DNA of 64,000 nt from RZZS01 sp964491785 (lineage in GTDB: Bacteria > Pseudomonadota > Alphaproteobacteria > Micavibrionales > Micavibrionaceae), in NCBI GenBank assembly GCA_964491785.1, contig CAZBGS010000007.1, positions 62,001 through 126,000 on the forward strand. Reading direction: 5' to 3'. A program made the translations under genes and the position numbers. Position 1 is the first letter of the stretch, and every line of letters begins with the position of its first letter. The notes under the pieces were generated by a model. It made no database searches and was not told where the DNA came from. It saw nothing but the letters and a program-made list of their open reading frames with translations. Shown here one piece after another: positions 1-9,126 of this stretch.

Positions 1-479
1 GGGAAAAACAGCTTGAGTATCTAAATTTGTCTTTCACCCTGTTTTCCTTGAGAAGCACCGACAAACAGGCAAAAAGTACGTTCCAGCAAATGGCGGAGGT
101 TTTCAGTTCGCTTGACGGAATGATGGGAGCTCTCTACCGCCTCGGTCTTTTTCACTGGATGTATCATCCGGAGCAGAACAAGCCCGAAATCAGCAGCAAG
201 CGCCTGGAAATGGATACGGCCTATCCTGTGGATTTTCAGGGGGCGGTGGTCAGAGGGCTTTCGGCATATGGGCAGGTCGAGCGGGGATTCAATCCGCTTT
301 TCATAGCGGTAGACCGGATTGTCTCCAGCCTGAAAATATCCCATAATGCTCCGGTTCTGGCCGGGCTTAACATCGAGTGCGCTCTGGCGGCGGAAGGCAA
401 GGACATGACAGGTGATGATTTGCTTGCCAATACCGACTACATAACAATGAGAACTATTGCCTGCAAGTTCGAACGATGA
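1..479 (+). CDS. C-terminal part of an unrecognised protein
   Basis: An open frame enters from the left edge (codons in register with base 3) and stops at the TGA ending at 479, giving about 158 residues of a longer protein. The TTG at 27 is inside the open frame and has no clear ribosome binding site, so it is probably not the start. The sequence is a soluble alpha/beta-like mix with no signal peptide, membrane segment or motif I recognise. It runs in the same direction as dapE and ends 7 bases before the preferred dapE start, so the two are probably co-transcribed. No function is assigned. Confidence 0.7.
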   Translation, partial: EKQLEYLNLSFTLFSLRSTDKQAKSTFQQMAEVFSSLDGMMGALYRLGLFHWMYHPEQNKPEISSKRLEMDTAYPVDFQGAVVRGLSAYGQVERGFNPLFIAVDRIVSSLKISHNAPVLAGLNIECALAAEGKDMTGDDLLANTDYITMRTIACKFER

Positions 480-486
480 AGACCCA

Positions 487-1620
487 GTGAAAGACGCCTT
501 GGAAATAGCTGTAAGACTTATCTCCTGTCCTTCGGTGACGCCAAAGGACGAGGGGGCGCAGGAATATCTGGCCGGTGTGCTGAACTCGCTTGGTCTTCAA
601 TGCTGGCGGCTTAACTTTGAGGGCATCGATAACCTTTTTGCCAGGATCGGTACTAGAGGGCCGCACTTTTGTTTTTGCGGGCATACGGACGTTGTTCCTC
701 CGGGCGATCCTGACGCGTGGAGCCATCCGCCTTTTGCTGCGGAGATAGCCGGGGGCAAGCTGTGGGGGAGAGGCGCGGTCGATATGAAAGGCGCGGTAGC
801 GGCTTTTACGGCTGCGCTTGAGGCATTTACCATGAAACACGGCACTCCCAATGGTTCGATAAGTTTTCTGATAACCGGCGATGAAGAGGGGGAGGCCATC
901 AACGGCACCATCAAAGTGCTTGAGTGGATGGAGGAGAACGGGCATGTGCCGGATTTTGCGCTGGTGGGCGAACCGACGAATCCAGAAAGGCTTGGCCAGC
1001 AAATAAAGACCGGGAGGCGCGGTTCGTTAACCGGAAAATTACTGGTGAAAGGCGTACAGGGGCATGTCGCCTATCAGCATCTTGCCGACAATCCGCTGCC
1101 CAGAATGGTGGAATTGCTGGGAATTATCTCCGCATACGTTTGGGACGACGGGAGCGAATGGTTTCAGCCTACGAACCTGGAGCTTACCGATATCCATGTC
1201 GGCAACAGTACAAGCAATGTTATTCCGGCGAGCGTCAGGGCCACATTCAATATAAGATTCAACGACTTGTGGACATCAGAAACCCTGACTTCCCGTCTTC
1301 GGGAGATTCTAGATGAGGTAGGGTTTGAGTACAGTCTTGATACCGTATGCGGAGCCGAGAGTTTTCTGACCGCACCCTGTCCCCGTTACAGGGATATGCT
1401 GATCGAGGCGATTAGCGAGGTTACCGGCATGAGACCGGAACTGACTACGGAAGGAGGCACTTCGGATGCCCGTTTCGTGTATCGGTATTGTCCGGTTCTG
1501 GAATTCGGTCTGACCAATGAAACTGCTCACAAGACCGATGAGAATGTGAAAGTGGATGATTTACAGCAGCTCACGCAGATCTACTTGCGGCTGCTGGAAA
1601 AGTTCTTTGCTATCTGCTGA
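487..1620 (+). CDS. dapE: Succinyl-diaminopimelate desuccinylase
   Basis: Hydrolyses N-succinyl-LL-2,6-diaminopimelate to LL-diaminopimelate and succinate in the lysine/peptidoglycan precursor pathway; cytoplasmic dizinc M20 peptidase-family enzyme. Visible motifs are CGHTDVVPPGD with metal ligands His66 and Asp68, GRGAVDMKGAVAAF with the bridging Asp, TGDEEGEAINGT with the catalytic Glu pair, and a C-terminal NETAHKTDE with the last His ligand. The GTG at 487 gives 377 residues, the usual family length, and places His66/Asp68 at standard positions. An upstream in-frame TTG at 457 would overlap the preceding gene. The end overlaps the convergent PRC-barrel gene by 11 bases. Confidence 0.95.
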   Translation: MKDALEIAVRLISCPSVTPKDEGAQEYLAGVLNSLGLQCWRLNFEGIDNLFARIGTRGPHFCFCGHTDVVPPGDPDAWSHPPFAAEIAGGKLWGRGAVDMKGAVAAFTAALEAFTMKHGTPNGSISFLITGDEEGEAINGTIKVLEWMEENGHVPDFALVGEPTNPERLGQQIKTGRRGSLTGKLLVKGVQGHVAYQHLADNPLPRMVELLGIISAYVWDDGSEWFQPTNLELTDIHVGNSTSNVIPASVRATFNIRFNDLWTSETLTSRLREILDEVGFEYSLDTVCGAESFLTAPCPRYRDMLIEAISEVTGMRPELTTEGGTSDARFVYRYCPVLEFGLTNETAHKTDENVKVDDLQQLTQIYLRLLEKFFAIC

Positions 1621-2278
1621 GGAACCGGAGGAGGGCCTGCGTGTAGGCCTGATCCAGAAAGATCTCGTTTCCGGTTGATGAAAGGCCATCGTTTACCGGC
1701 AGGATGAAATTGCCGACCTTGCCGCGTCCGCCGCGCACCATCAGCGCGAAAACCCTTGTGCCGCTGTTGTTGAGCAAAACCGACTGCACCGTGCCCAATC
1801 TCTGTCCATCAAAGCCTTTTACCTTTGCTCCGAGAAGAGACCGGGCTGAAAACGTATTCGAATCGCCGCCCGCGGGTTCGATGGCGTTGATAAAACCGCC
1901 GAGATCGTTCCGATGCACGGATACAGAAAAAGCTCCTTGCGCTGGTTTCTTGAGCATTCGCGAATGGAAAGCGTATTTGCCGTTTCCTGAGGAAAGGCCG
2001 TTGATATTGGCGATGTAGCTGACTACGATGCCTCGCCTGGCCAGACGTATATCGGCCACCTCGCCAATAACCCTGTTGGTCTGGTCAACGATTTTACGGC
2101 CGATGATCTGGTCGATGGAAGTATGGCCGCTAAGCGAGCGGCTGTTGGAATCGGCGATTTGCGAGTACAGCGCCTCGCCTGAATAGGCGAGCGGGGCGCG
2201 CCAGGGCAGCGCCATGAGAAGAAGGGCGACGGCTAGAAGAATGGTTTTATTCGCGATACGAATGGACGGTTTTTGCAT
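1610..2278 (-). CDS. Secreted PRC-barrel domain protein
   Basis: 222 residues. The N-terminus has a basic stretch followed by a hydrophobic segment (about residues 11-32), read as a signal peptide. Two copies of a PRC-barrel-like unit follow: one starts near the IIGRKIVDQTNRVIGEVADI segment and the second near LLGAKVKGFDGQRLGTVQSVLL. PRC barrels occur in photosynthetic reaction centre H subunits, RimM and many small envelope or stress proteins, so the fold does not fix a function here. It is a single gene, convergent with dapE (11-base overlap) and divergent from folA across 290 bases. The ATG start is the first codon before the signal peptide. Confidence 0.75.
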   Translation of the reverse strand: MQKPSIRIANKTILLAVALLLMALPWRAPLAYSGEALYSQIADSNSRSLSGHTSIDQIIGRKIVDQTNRVIGEVADIRLARRGIVVSYIANINGLSSGNGKYAFHSRMLKKPAQGAFSVSVHRNDLGGFINAIEPAGGDSNTFSARSLLGAKVKGFDGQRLGTVQSVLLNNSGTRVFALMVRGGRGKVGNFILPVNDGLSSTGNEIFLDQAYTQALLRFLSR

Positions 2279-2505
2279 CCGGTTATCCTTATCTCCACTT
2301 AAGGAAAGCCTGAAAAATTAAATAGTTCATGTATCTTTATAGAAACCGGGGGCGAGATTCAATAATATTATGCAAATAGCAGGCTGAGAAAATTTCGGGG
2401 CGCGCGATTAGCGATGAAAGGAAAGGCAGAGATCTTGAAAGAAAACCACCAAGAATTATCATTTCCGACGACACCGGCAACACTGATCCCCTGATAACCT
2501 CATTC

Positions 2506-2534
2506 TTGTACATCGGCGTCTCTCATAGTATACA
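2506..2534 (+). promoter_or_regulatory. Sigma70-like promoter for folA
   Basis: TTGTAC at 2506-2511 and TATACA at 2529-2534 are separated by 17 bases, placing a start near 2541, about 28 bases before the folA GTG codon. The rest of the 290-base gap (2279-2505) shows no gene or clear repeat. Inferred from consensus match only. Confidence 0.5.
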
Positions 2535-2568
2535 GAGTAAAATCAAGCCCTCGGGTGGTCTTTAAGCC

Positions 2569-3090
2569 GTGAACAACTCAGAACACACAGTCATCTCCAT
2601 GGTCGCCGCAATGTCCGATAATTGTGTGATCGGACGGGACAACAAGCTTCCCTGGCATATCCCCGAAGACCTTAAAAGGTTCAAGTCCCTGACCTATGAC
2701 CATCCGGTTATCATGGGGCGGAAAACTTATGAGTCCATTCTCGACATGCTTGGAAAGCCTTTGCCGGGAAGGACGAATATCGTCATCACCCGCGGCAGGC
2801 TGCAGGACGACCGCATTCTGATCGCCCGCAATATCAGGGCCGCCATCGGCAGGGCGAAAGACGTTGCGGCCAAGACCGCCGTAAACGAGATTTTTATCAT
2901 CGGCGGCGCTCAGGTTTTCTCCCAGGGCATGCTGTTCGCGCATCGTATCTACCTGACAAGAGTGCACAAAAAAATCAAAGGCGATACCTATTTCCCTCAT
3001 ATCGAAATGCGCGAATGGAAGAAGAGCGGAAAGCAGACCTTCGAAGGCAACCCTTCCTTCACCTTCCTGACCCTCGACCGCACAGTCTAG
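2569..3090 (+). CDS. folA: Dihydrofolate reductase
   Basis: Reduces dihydrofolate to tetrahydrofolate with NADPH for thymidylate, purine and methionine synthesis; cytoplasmic. The 173-residue sequence shows the chromosomal DHFR pattern: SMVAAMSDNCVIGRDNKLPWHIPEDLKRF at the N-terminus (substrate and Met20-loop region with the Asp/Glu-equivalent of helix B), MGRKTYESI, the GRTNIVITR nucleotide-binding strand, and IIGGAQVFSQ near the C-terminus. The start is GTG at 2569; the alternative ATG at 2599 would also keep the core but has no better ribosome binding site. Its 3' end overlaps the convergent mrp gene by 4 bases. Confidence 0.95.
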   Translation: MNNSEHTVISMVAAMSDNCVIGRDNKLPWHIPEDLKRFKSLTYDHPVIMGRKTYESILDMLGKPLPGRTNIVITRGRLQDDRILIARNIRAAIGRAKDVAAKTAVNEIFIIGGAQVFSQGMLFAHRIYLTRVHKKIKGDTYFPHIEMREWKKSGKQTFEGNPSFTFLTLDRTV

Positions 3091-4145
3091 ACTTCTTCGA
3101 GCCTGTCGATAATTCTGATCGCCATCTGCCTGAATATAGCCGCGTAATCGCTGTCAGGATCCGCCACCACGACCGGAGTCCCGAGATCCGAAGTCTGGCG
3201 GATCTGCATGTTCAGCGGGATGGCTCCAAGAAACTCGCAGTCCAGTTTTTCCGCCTGCACTCTGGCCCCGCCATGGCCGAAGATATGGCTCTCGTATCCG
3301 CATTTGGGACAGACGAAGAGGCTCATGTTCTCGACCATGCCAAGAATCTGCACCCCCACCTTGCGGAACATCTCCAGTCCTTTTCTCGCATCGACCAGCG
3401 CGATATCCTGCGGCGTCGAGACGATCACCGCCCCCGACAGCGGCACTCTCTGCGCCAGCGTCAGCTGCGCGTCGCCCGTCCCCGGCGGCATATCGACTAC
3501 CAGCACGTCGAGTCGTCCCCAGTCGACATCGTACAAAAACTGGTTTACCGCCCTGGCCACCATCGGCCCGCGCCAGATCACCGGCATGTCCTCATTCACC
3601 AGAAATCCCATAGACATCACCTTGATGCCGTAGACTTCGAGAGGCCTTATCTTCTCGCCCTCGCCCGATTCCGGCCCGCGTCCGGTAATTCCCATCAGCC
3701 TCGGCACCGAAGGGCCGTAGACGTCGGCATCCATCAGCCCGACCTTCAGCCCCTGCGCCGCCAGCGCAAGCGCGAGATTGGCGGCGACCGTCGATTTGCC
3801 GACCCCGCCCTTTCCTGAAGTCACGGCGATCACATGCCTGACTCCCTCAGGCGCCTTGATCTCTTTGAAATGTTCTCCCGTTTCGGTTTTTTTCTCCGGC
3901 GCCCGTTGCGAGGTAAGTATAGCGATTACCCTGCCCGCCCCCGGCAATGAGGCAACCGATTTCTCCGCCAGCTTGCGCACATGCTCCATTGCCTCTTGCG
4001 AACCCATGGAAATCCTAATTGCAAAAAAGACATCGCCGTTTTCTATCTTCAGTCCATCGACCATTCCGAGAGAAACCAGATCCTGTTCCCCTGAAACTTT
4101 GACCTCTCTCAATACATCCAGTACATTTTCATATGTAATCGTCAT
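3087..4145 (-). CDS. mrp: Mrp/NBP35-family iron-sulfur cluster carrier ATPase
   Basis: P-loop ATPase that is thought to hold and pass on Fe-S clusters to apo-enzymes in the cytoplasm. The 352 residues carry an N-terminal MIP18/DUF59-type domain (about 1-85), then a deviant Walker A motif SGKGGVGKST (about 110-119), the DADVYGPS switch, VVDMPPGTGD, and a CPKC motif near residue 280 that would bind the bridging cluster between two monomers. Length and domain order are as usual for ApbC/Mrp. It is divergent from hflK across 77 bases and convergent with folA. Confidence 0.93.
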   Translation of the reverse strand: MTITYENVLDVLREVKVSGEQDLVSLGMVDGLKIENGDVFFAIRISMGSQEAMEHVRKLAEKSVASLPGAGRVIAILTSQRAPEKKTETGEHFKEIKAPEGVRHVIAVTSGKGGVGKSTVAANLALALAAQGLKVGLMDADVYGPSVPRLMGITGRGPESGEGEKIRPLEVYGIKVMSMGFLVNEDMPVIWRGPMVARAVNQFLYDVDWGRLDVLVVDMPPGTGDAQLTLAQRVPLSGAVIVSTPQDIALVDARKGLEMFRKVGVQILGMVENMSLFVCPKCGYESHIFGHGGARVQAEKLDCEFLGAIPLNMQIRQTSDLGTPVVVADPDSDYAAIFRQMAIRIIDRLEEV

Positions 4146-4222
4146 GAGCTAATCGTATTGCCTTCCTGTCAAAAGACAGTATCTTTGGAGATAACAACTT
4201 AACCTGTATGGAATTATAACTT

Positions 4223-5362
4223 ATGCCCTGGCAAGACAACAAAGACGGAAATGGAAAAAACCCATGGAAAAGGAGTGATGACGACAGATCCCGCCATCAG
4301 AACAATCCGTGGGGCGGCGGAAACTACGGCTCCGGCCCGACCGGCCCCGATTTGGACGGCCTGATCCGGAAAGCGCAAAGCAATCTGCGGGAAATAATGC
4401 CTGGCGGCACCGGCGGAATAAAACTGGTTCTGATCGCCGTGATGGCTCTGGCCCTGATTTGGCTTGCCAGCGGCTTCTACATCGTCGAACCGGGCGAACA
4501 TGCGGTTATCCAGCGCTTTGGCGAACTTGAGAGAACCAAAGAAGCTGAGGGACTTGGCTATCATCTTCCCTGGCCGGTCGAAACGGCCGAGAAGGTAAAG
4601 GTTTCGGAAGTAAGGCGACTTGAGATCGGTTTTATAGATCTCGGTGGCAGAGGAACGGGCGGCAAGCGCGACATTCCCGAGGAAAGCCTGATGCTCACTT
4701 CGGACGCGAACATCGTTAACCTTGATCTGGTTGTCCTGTGGAACATCTCTTCTGCTCCAGATTATCTGTTCAACATTGACGATCCGGAGAACACCATCAA
4801 GAAAGTCGCCGAAAGCGCGATCCGCGAAGTCGTCGGCCAAACTCCGATGTTCCCGATCATCACCAGAGAGCGAACCCAGGTTGCCCAGCGCGCCAGAGAA
4901 ATAATGATACAAAACCTCGATCAGTATAGATCAGGAGTGAATATCAGCCAGGTTCTAATTCAGGAAGCCGAAGTCCATCCTGACGTTCAGGAAGCCTTCC
5001 AGGATGTGCAATCGGCCAAGCAGGATGCCATCGACGTCCAGAACCGCGCGCAGGCTTACCGCCAGGACATACTTCCCAAGGCGCGAGGCATGGCCATCCA
5101 GCTGGTTCGCGAAGCTGAAGCCTACAAGCAGTCGACCATTGCCAAGGCAGGAGGCGACGCCGACCGTTTTAATTCCGTCTACCAGTCCTATCTGACCGGC
5201 AAGGATGTAACCAGAGAGCGCCTTTATATTGAAACCATGGAAGACATTCTGCAAAACGCCCAGAAAATCATCATGGACGAAAGCAGTTCCCAGGTAGTTC
5301 CCTATCTGCCCCTTAACGAGATGAACCGCAGGCCTCCGGCACAATCCGGAACCCTGCAATAG
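4223..5362 (+). CDS. hflK: HflK, FtsH protease modulator
   Basis: SPFH/prohibitin-family membrane protein that with HflC forms the cage around the FtsH protease and restrains its action on membrane proteins. The 379 residues start with a Gly/Pro/Asn-rich cytoplasmic tail (about 1-70). One membrane segment follows near 73-93, then the stomatin-type domain beginning YIVEPGEHAVIQRFGE and a long Ala/Gln-rich coiled coil (about 255-320). The ATG at 4223 has only a weak ribosome binding site, but the Gly-rich N-terminus matches the family. It is followed by hflC after 19 bases. Confidence 0.95.
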   Translation: MPWQDNKDGNGKNPWKRSDDDRSRHQNNPWGGGNYGSGPTGPDLDGLIRKAQSNLREIMPGGTGGIKLVLIAVMALALIWLASGFYIVEPGEHAVIQRFGELERTKEAEGLGYHLPWPVETAEKVKVSEVRRLEIGFIDLGGRGTGGKRDIPEESLMLTSDANIVNLDLVVLWNISSAPDYLFNIDDPENTIKKVAESAIREVVGQTPMFPIITRERTQVAQRAREIMIQNLDQYRSGVNISQVLIQEAEVHPDVQEAFQDVQSAKQDAIDVQNRAQAYRQDILPKARGMAIQLVREAEAYKQSTIAKAGGDADRFNSVYQSYLTGKDVTRERLYIETMEDILQNAQKIIMDESSSQVVPYLPLNEMNRRPPAQSGTLQ

Positions 5363-5381
5363 CAATTTGGAAAGAGAAAAT

Positions 5382-6344
5382 ATGTCCAGTAACAAACTCG
5401 CAATTGCCTTGCTGCTGATTATTCTCGCGATGACCGGTATTGTCATGTCCGTATTCACGGTCGATGAGCGTGAGCAGGCGATCGTTCTTCAACTCGGGCA
5501 GCCGGTAGGCGAAGTCAGGCAGCCCGGCCTGCACTTCAAGATTCCGCTCATTCAGGAAGTCCGCCGTTTCGATGCGCGAATTCTTTCAGTAGACCCGAAG
5601 CCGGAACAGGTAGTCATTTCCAGCAGCCGCCGGGACAACCCCCTTGTCACCGGCCCGACGCAGGATGACCGGGAAGCCGCCGAAGCCGCCCAGCCCAGCG
5701 ACGAAGTGGTAAGCGGGGAACCGATTATCGTTGATACTTTCGCCAGGTATCAGATCGTAAACCCGCTTCAGTTCATGAAGACAATGCGCTCCGTGCGCGA
5801 AGCCAACGGCCGCATTGAGAACATCCTCAACGACGCGACCCGCAGCGTGCTTGGTAAAACCACGCTGAGAGAACTGCTGTCCGTAGAACGAACCATGGTG
5901 ATGCGCGACATCCTCAACCGGGTTAATTCAAAAGTCGAAGCAGACAATCTTGGCATAAAAATCGTCGATGTCAGGATCGTCCGCGCAGACCTTACCCCAG
6001 AACTGCGCCAGTCAACGGTAAGGCGAATGATTTCCGAACTGAAGGAAAGAGCCACCGAGACCAGGGCCAAAGGCGAGGAACGCGCGCTTGAAATCCGCTC
6101 GACGGCTGAAAAGGAAAGAACCGTAATCCTTGCCGAGGCGAAAAGGGATTCCCAGATAATCCGCGGCGAAGGCGACGAACAATCAATCAGGATATATGCG
6201 GAAGCCTTTAACAAGGATCCCGAATTCTACGCTTTCATGCGCTCGCTCGAAGCCTACAGAACCTCGCTCTCGGATCCGGATACCAGGTTGATACTGTCAC
6301 CGGAAAGCGGCTTTTTCCGCTTTTTCTCGGACAGAAAAAAGTAA
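5382..6344 (+). CDS. hflC: HflC, FtsH protease modulator
   Basis: Partner of HflK in the FtsH-regulating membrane complex. 320 residues: one N-terminal membrane anchor (about 6-25), the SPFH domain beginning FTVDEREQAIVLQLGQP, and a charged coiled coil (RATETRAKGEERALEIRSTA region). A segment of about 30 residues rich in Ala, Asp and Glu (near 90-115) is inserted within the early SPFH domain. The ATG at 5382 is chosen because GGAAAGAG lies just upstream; an in-frame TTG at 5367 precedes that site. Confidence 0.94.
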   Translation: MSSNKLAIALLLIILAMTGIVMSVFTVDEREQAIVLQLGQPVGEVRQPGLHFKIPLIQEVRRFDARILSVDPKPEQVVISSSRRDNPLVTGPTQDDREAAEAAQPSDEVVSGEPIIVDTFARYQIVNPLQFMKTMRSVREANGRIENILNDATRSVLGKTTLRELLSVERTMVMRDILNRVNSKVEADNLGIKIVDVRIVRADLTPELRQSTVRRMISELKERATETRAKGEERALEIRSTAEKERTVILAEAKRDSQIIRGEGDEQSIRIYAEAFNKDPEFYAFMRSLEAYRTSLSDPDTRLILSPESGFFRFFSDRKK

Positions 6345-6361
6345 GAGGTCAGGTATAAACC

Positions 6362-6568
6362 ATGGAAATTGCCGGTTAATTTTTAACTGCGACCGCGCTT
6401 ATATTTGTTATCGAAGGCCTGATATATGCAATCTTTCCGGATTTCGTCCGGAAAATGATGGCGATTGCGCTGACCGTCCCGGTCTCGAAACTGAGGTTCT
6501 TCGGGTTCACCGCCGCGCTGTTCGGATCGATAGCTCTGTGGGCCCTCAGGCAATTTGACATATTGTGA
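6362..6568 (+). pseudogene. DUF2065 membrane protein with an early in-frame stop
   Basis: Directly after hflC the frame from ATG 6362 reads five codons, a TAA at 6377-6379, then 62 more codons to a TGA at 6566. The part after the TAA matches the DUF2065/YjeT pattern: FLTATALIFVIEGLIYAIFPD, a short amphipathic stretch, and a second hydrophobic segment ending in an Arg/Gln tail. In many proteobacteria this gene sits between hflC and degP, exactly as here. No ATG, GTG or TTG lies between the stop and the first hydrophobic segment. The gene is therefore either broken by a nonsense mutation, started at a rare codon, or affected by a base error. Confidence 0.7.
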
Positions 6569-6664
6569 ATATGAGGGTGAGCTCCCAGACTTCAAAAGTT
6601 CGAAATAAAGAGCTCTTTCCTTCATTCAGGATGCCTGTAGTTTAATGCGATTGCCCTTTTAGAT

Positions 6665-6694
6665 TTGTTATGAATGTTGACCGTCCGGTATAAT
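6665..6694 (+). promoter_or_regulatory. Sigma70-like promoter for degP
   Basis: TTGTTA at 6665-6670 and a perfect TATAAT at 6689-6694 are 18 bases apart. The predicted start near 6701 leaves a leader of about 45 bases before the degP ATG at 6747. An ATG at 6708, only a few bases after this start, is therefore a poor start candidate. Confidence 0.6.
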
Positions 6695-6746
6695 ACGCCT
6701 AGTTTATATGAGCTTAACTTTCCTCAATCTTCTTGCAGAGAGAACC

Positions 6747-8252
6747 ATGCGCAAAGTTATCAGTACTACCTTTCTGACCTTCGCTTTAATTTGTATTCCG
6801 GCAGCTTACGGCGATGCGAGTGCGCAGCCTGCACAGCAGCCTGAAAAACTGCAACCTCAAGCGAAGATAAACCATGCTCCCGAAAGCTTTGCCGATCTTG
6901 TGGACGAGCTTCTGCCGTCTGTAGTAAACATATCTTCCACCCAGAAATACGAAGCTCCGGAAGATTATCCTGAACTTCCGCAGTTTCCGCCCGGATCTCC
7001 ATTTGAGGACTTTTTTGAAGAATTCATGGGAAGGCGCGGACAAGGAATGCCCGCGATCCCTCCCGCATCTTTAGGCTCGGGATTTATCGTCGACGCTGAA
7101 AAAGGGTTCATTGTCACCAACAGCCACGTCGTCAAGGACGCCGAGGAAGTGCGCGTTACATTCCATGACGACGTCACGCTCAAGGCGGAAGTCATCGGCC
7201 GCGATGAAAAAACCGACCTCGCCCTCCTAAAGGTTGAGACGGACAAGAAACTCAAGGCCGTTAAATTTGGCGATAGCAACAATCTTCGGGTTGGCGACTG
7301 GGTCGTGGCCATTGGCAATCCCTTCGGACTTGGCGGCACTGTAACCGCGGGCATTATCTCTGCCCGCCAGAGAGATATTAACGCTGGCCCCTACGATGAT
7401 TTTCTTCAGACCGACGCCTCAATTAACCGCGGCAACTCAGGCGGGCCAATGTTTAACCTTGAAGGAAAAGTAATAGGAATTAATACAGCCATCTTTTCTC
7501 CTTCGGGAGGATCAGTCGGGATCGGCTTCGCTATTCCTTCCGACCTAGCCAGGCCGGTTATAGATCAGCTGATGGAATTTGGCCGCACGCGCAGGGGCTG
7601 GCTTGGCGTCCGCATCCAGAGCGTGACCGAGGAAATCGCCGATTCGCTCGGCCTTGAAAAAACCCGTGGCGCTCTCGTGGCAAGCGTAACGCCTGGCGGG
7701 CCGGCCGCCGCCGCAGGTATTCAGCCAGGCGATATCATCCTTGAATTCGCCGGTCAGGAAATCAACGAAATGCGCGGATTGCCCCGGATAGTCGCCGGAA
7801 CTTCGATCAATGAAACAGCAAAGATTTTACTTTGGCGGGACGGAAAAAAGATGACCGTCGACGTAAAGGTGGGCGAACTTGAAAAGGCAGAGGAGGAAGG
7901 TCTTCTCGCCTCAGGAAGCCCTGACGAACCGGTTCTGGCAGAAATGGCCATAGAGCCTGTCGGTTTGTCAGTAGTCCCTCTGAGCGAAGAAAACCGCAAG
8001 GAATTCCGCATTCCTGCCGATGTCGAGGGTGTTCTGGTCAGGAGGGTCGATAATCTATCCGAAGCGGCTAAAAAAGGCTTGATGCCGGGCGATGTCATCG
8101 TCGAGGTCAACCAGCAACAGGTAAGCACGCCGGAAGAAGTCCGCGACTTCATTCAGAAAGCCATCAAGGCAGGGCGCACTTCCGTGCTGTTGCTGGTAAA
8201 CCGCGAAGGCGATGTCCGCTTTGTGGCCTTGCGCCTTAATGGCAAAAAATAA
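6747..8252 (+). CDS. degP: DegP/HtrA-family periplasmic serine protease
   Basis: Do-family protease/chaperone that degrades misfolded envelope proteins. From ATG 6747 it has 501 residues: a signal peptide (about 1-27, ending near ASA), a trypsin-like domain with His127 in TNSHVV, Asp157 in KTDLAL and Ser231 in GNSGGP, and two PDZ domains (about 275-360 and 405-490). An AGAGAGA tract precedes the chosen ATG, and starting there puts the basic signal-peptide end first; ATG 6708 would add 13 non-signal residues. It follows hflKC and overlaps miaA by 14 bases. This makes it a membrane quality-control cluster. Confidence 0.95.
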   Translation: MRKVISTTFLTFALICIPAAYGDASAQPAQQPEKLQPQAKINHAPESFADLVDELLPSVVNISSTQKYEAPEDYPELPQFPPGSPFEDFFEEFMGRRGQGMPAIPPASLGSGFIVDAEKGFIVTNSHVVKDAEEVRVTFHDDVTLKAEVIGRDEKTDLALLKVETDKKLKAVKFGDSNNLRVGDWVVAIGNPFGLGGTVTAGIISARQRDINAGPYDDFLQTDASINRGNSGGPMFNLEGKVIGINTAIFSPSGGSVGIGFAIPSDLARPVIDQLMEFGRTRRGWLGVRIQSVTEEIADSLGLEKTRGALVASVTPGGPAAAAGIQPGDIILEFAGQEINEMRGLPRIVAGTSINETAKILLWRDGKKMTVDVKVGELEKAEEEGLLASGSPDEPVLAEMAIEPVGLSVVPLSEENRKEFRIPADVEGVLVRRVDNLSEAAKKGLMPGDVIVEVNQQQVSTPEEVRDFIQKAIKAGRTSVLLLVNREGDVRFVALRLNGKK

Positions 8253-9126
8253 CGACCGGGACAAATCGCAAGTTCTAATCATTGCCGGGCCTACTGCCAG
8301 CGGTAAGTCCGGCAAAGCTTTATCATTGGCCTCTAAACGCCGCGCAGTTATCATCAATGCCGACTCGATGCAGGTTTATGACGCCCTGCCGATCCTAACC
8401 GCATGTCCCGATGTGCGCGACCTTGCCGCTGCACCGCATCGTCTCTACCGCTTTCTTGAGCCCTCCGCAAGCTGCACCGCCGTTCTCTGGAGGGAAAAGG
8501 CGCTTCATGAAATCGAGGTCGCGCTTGAAAACGATTGCCTTCCAATAATAGTCGGCGGCACAGGCTTTTACCTCAAAGTCCTGATCGAAGGCCTTTCCCC
8601 TGTCCCGCCGGTTCCAAAAGACATCAGGGAAGAAGCTATCCGTCTTCAGCGACAGCTTGGCAATCCGGCATTCCACGAAGCCTTGGAGCAACGTGATGCA
8701 AGCATGGCTTCCCGACTCCATCCCAACGATACCCATCGCCTTATCCGTGCCTGGGAGGTTCTGGAAGCTACCGGCTTGAGCCTCGCCCACTGGCAGGAAT
8801 TGCCCAAAGAAAGTCCTCCGTCCCGCCTTTCCTTCAGCATCGAAAAAATCATTCCAGATCGCGAGCAACTTCACTCGAACATCGAGAATCGCTTTGGTGC
8901 CATGCTCAAAGGCGGCGCTCTTGAGGAAGTAAAGGATTTAATGATGAAAATTTCTTCCTGTCAGGTTCCCGAAAATGCCGCGATCACCGCCGCCCTGGGC
9001 TACAGGCAGCTGGCCTCATATCTCAAGGGAGAACTTTCACTGAAAGAAGCAACGCAACTTGCCATAACCGAAACCCGCCAGTACGCCAAACGGCAGATCA
9101 CCTGGCTCAAGACCCAGCTGCCCTGA
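8239..9126 (+). CDS. miaA: tRNA dimethylallyltransferase
   Basis: Transfers a dimethylallyl group to N6 of A37 in tRNAs that read codons starting with U, next to the anticodon. The 295-residue protein has the P-loop GPTASGKS near residue 17, the NADSMQVYDALPILTACP segment (catalytic Asp and Thr region), IVGGTGFYLK, and the C-terminal RQYAKRQITWLK typical of MiaA. The ATG at 8239 lies inside the last codons of degP, so the two are translationally coupled. The usual DTPDTGT-like loop is changed to PILTACP here. Its end overlaps the convergent asnB by 20 bases. Confidence 0.94.
   Translation: MAKNNDRDKSQVLIIAGPTASGKSGKALSLASKRRAVIINADSMQVYDALPILTACPDVRDLAAAPHRLYRFLEPSASCTAVLWREKALHEIEVALENDCLPIIVGGTGFYLKVLIEGLSPVPPVPKDIREEAIRLQRQLGNPAFHEALEQRDASMASRLHPNDTHRLIRAWEVLEATGLSLAHWQELPKESPPSRLSFSIEKIIPDREQLHSNIENRFGAMLKGGALEEVKDLMMKISSCQVPENAAITAALGYRQLASYLKGELSLKEATQLAITETRQYAKRQITWLKTQLP

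Noticed and set aside
2279..2505. A gene in the gap between the PRC-barrel gene and folA
   Set aside because: No ORF with a start, ribosome binding site and protein-like composition; only the folA promoter is visible.
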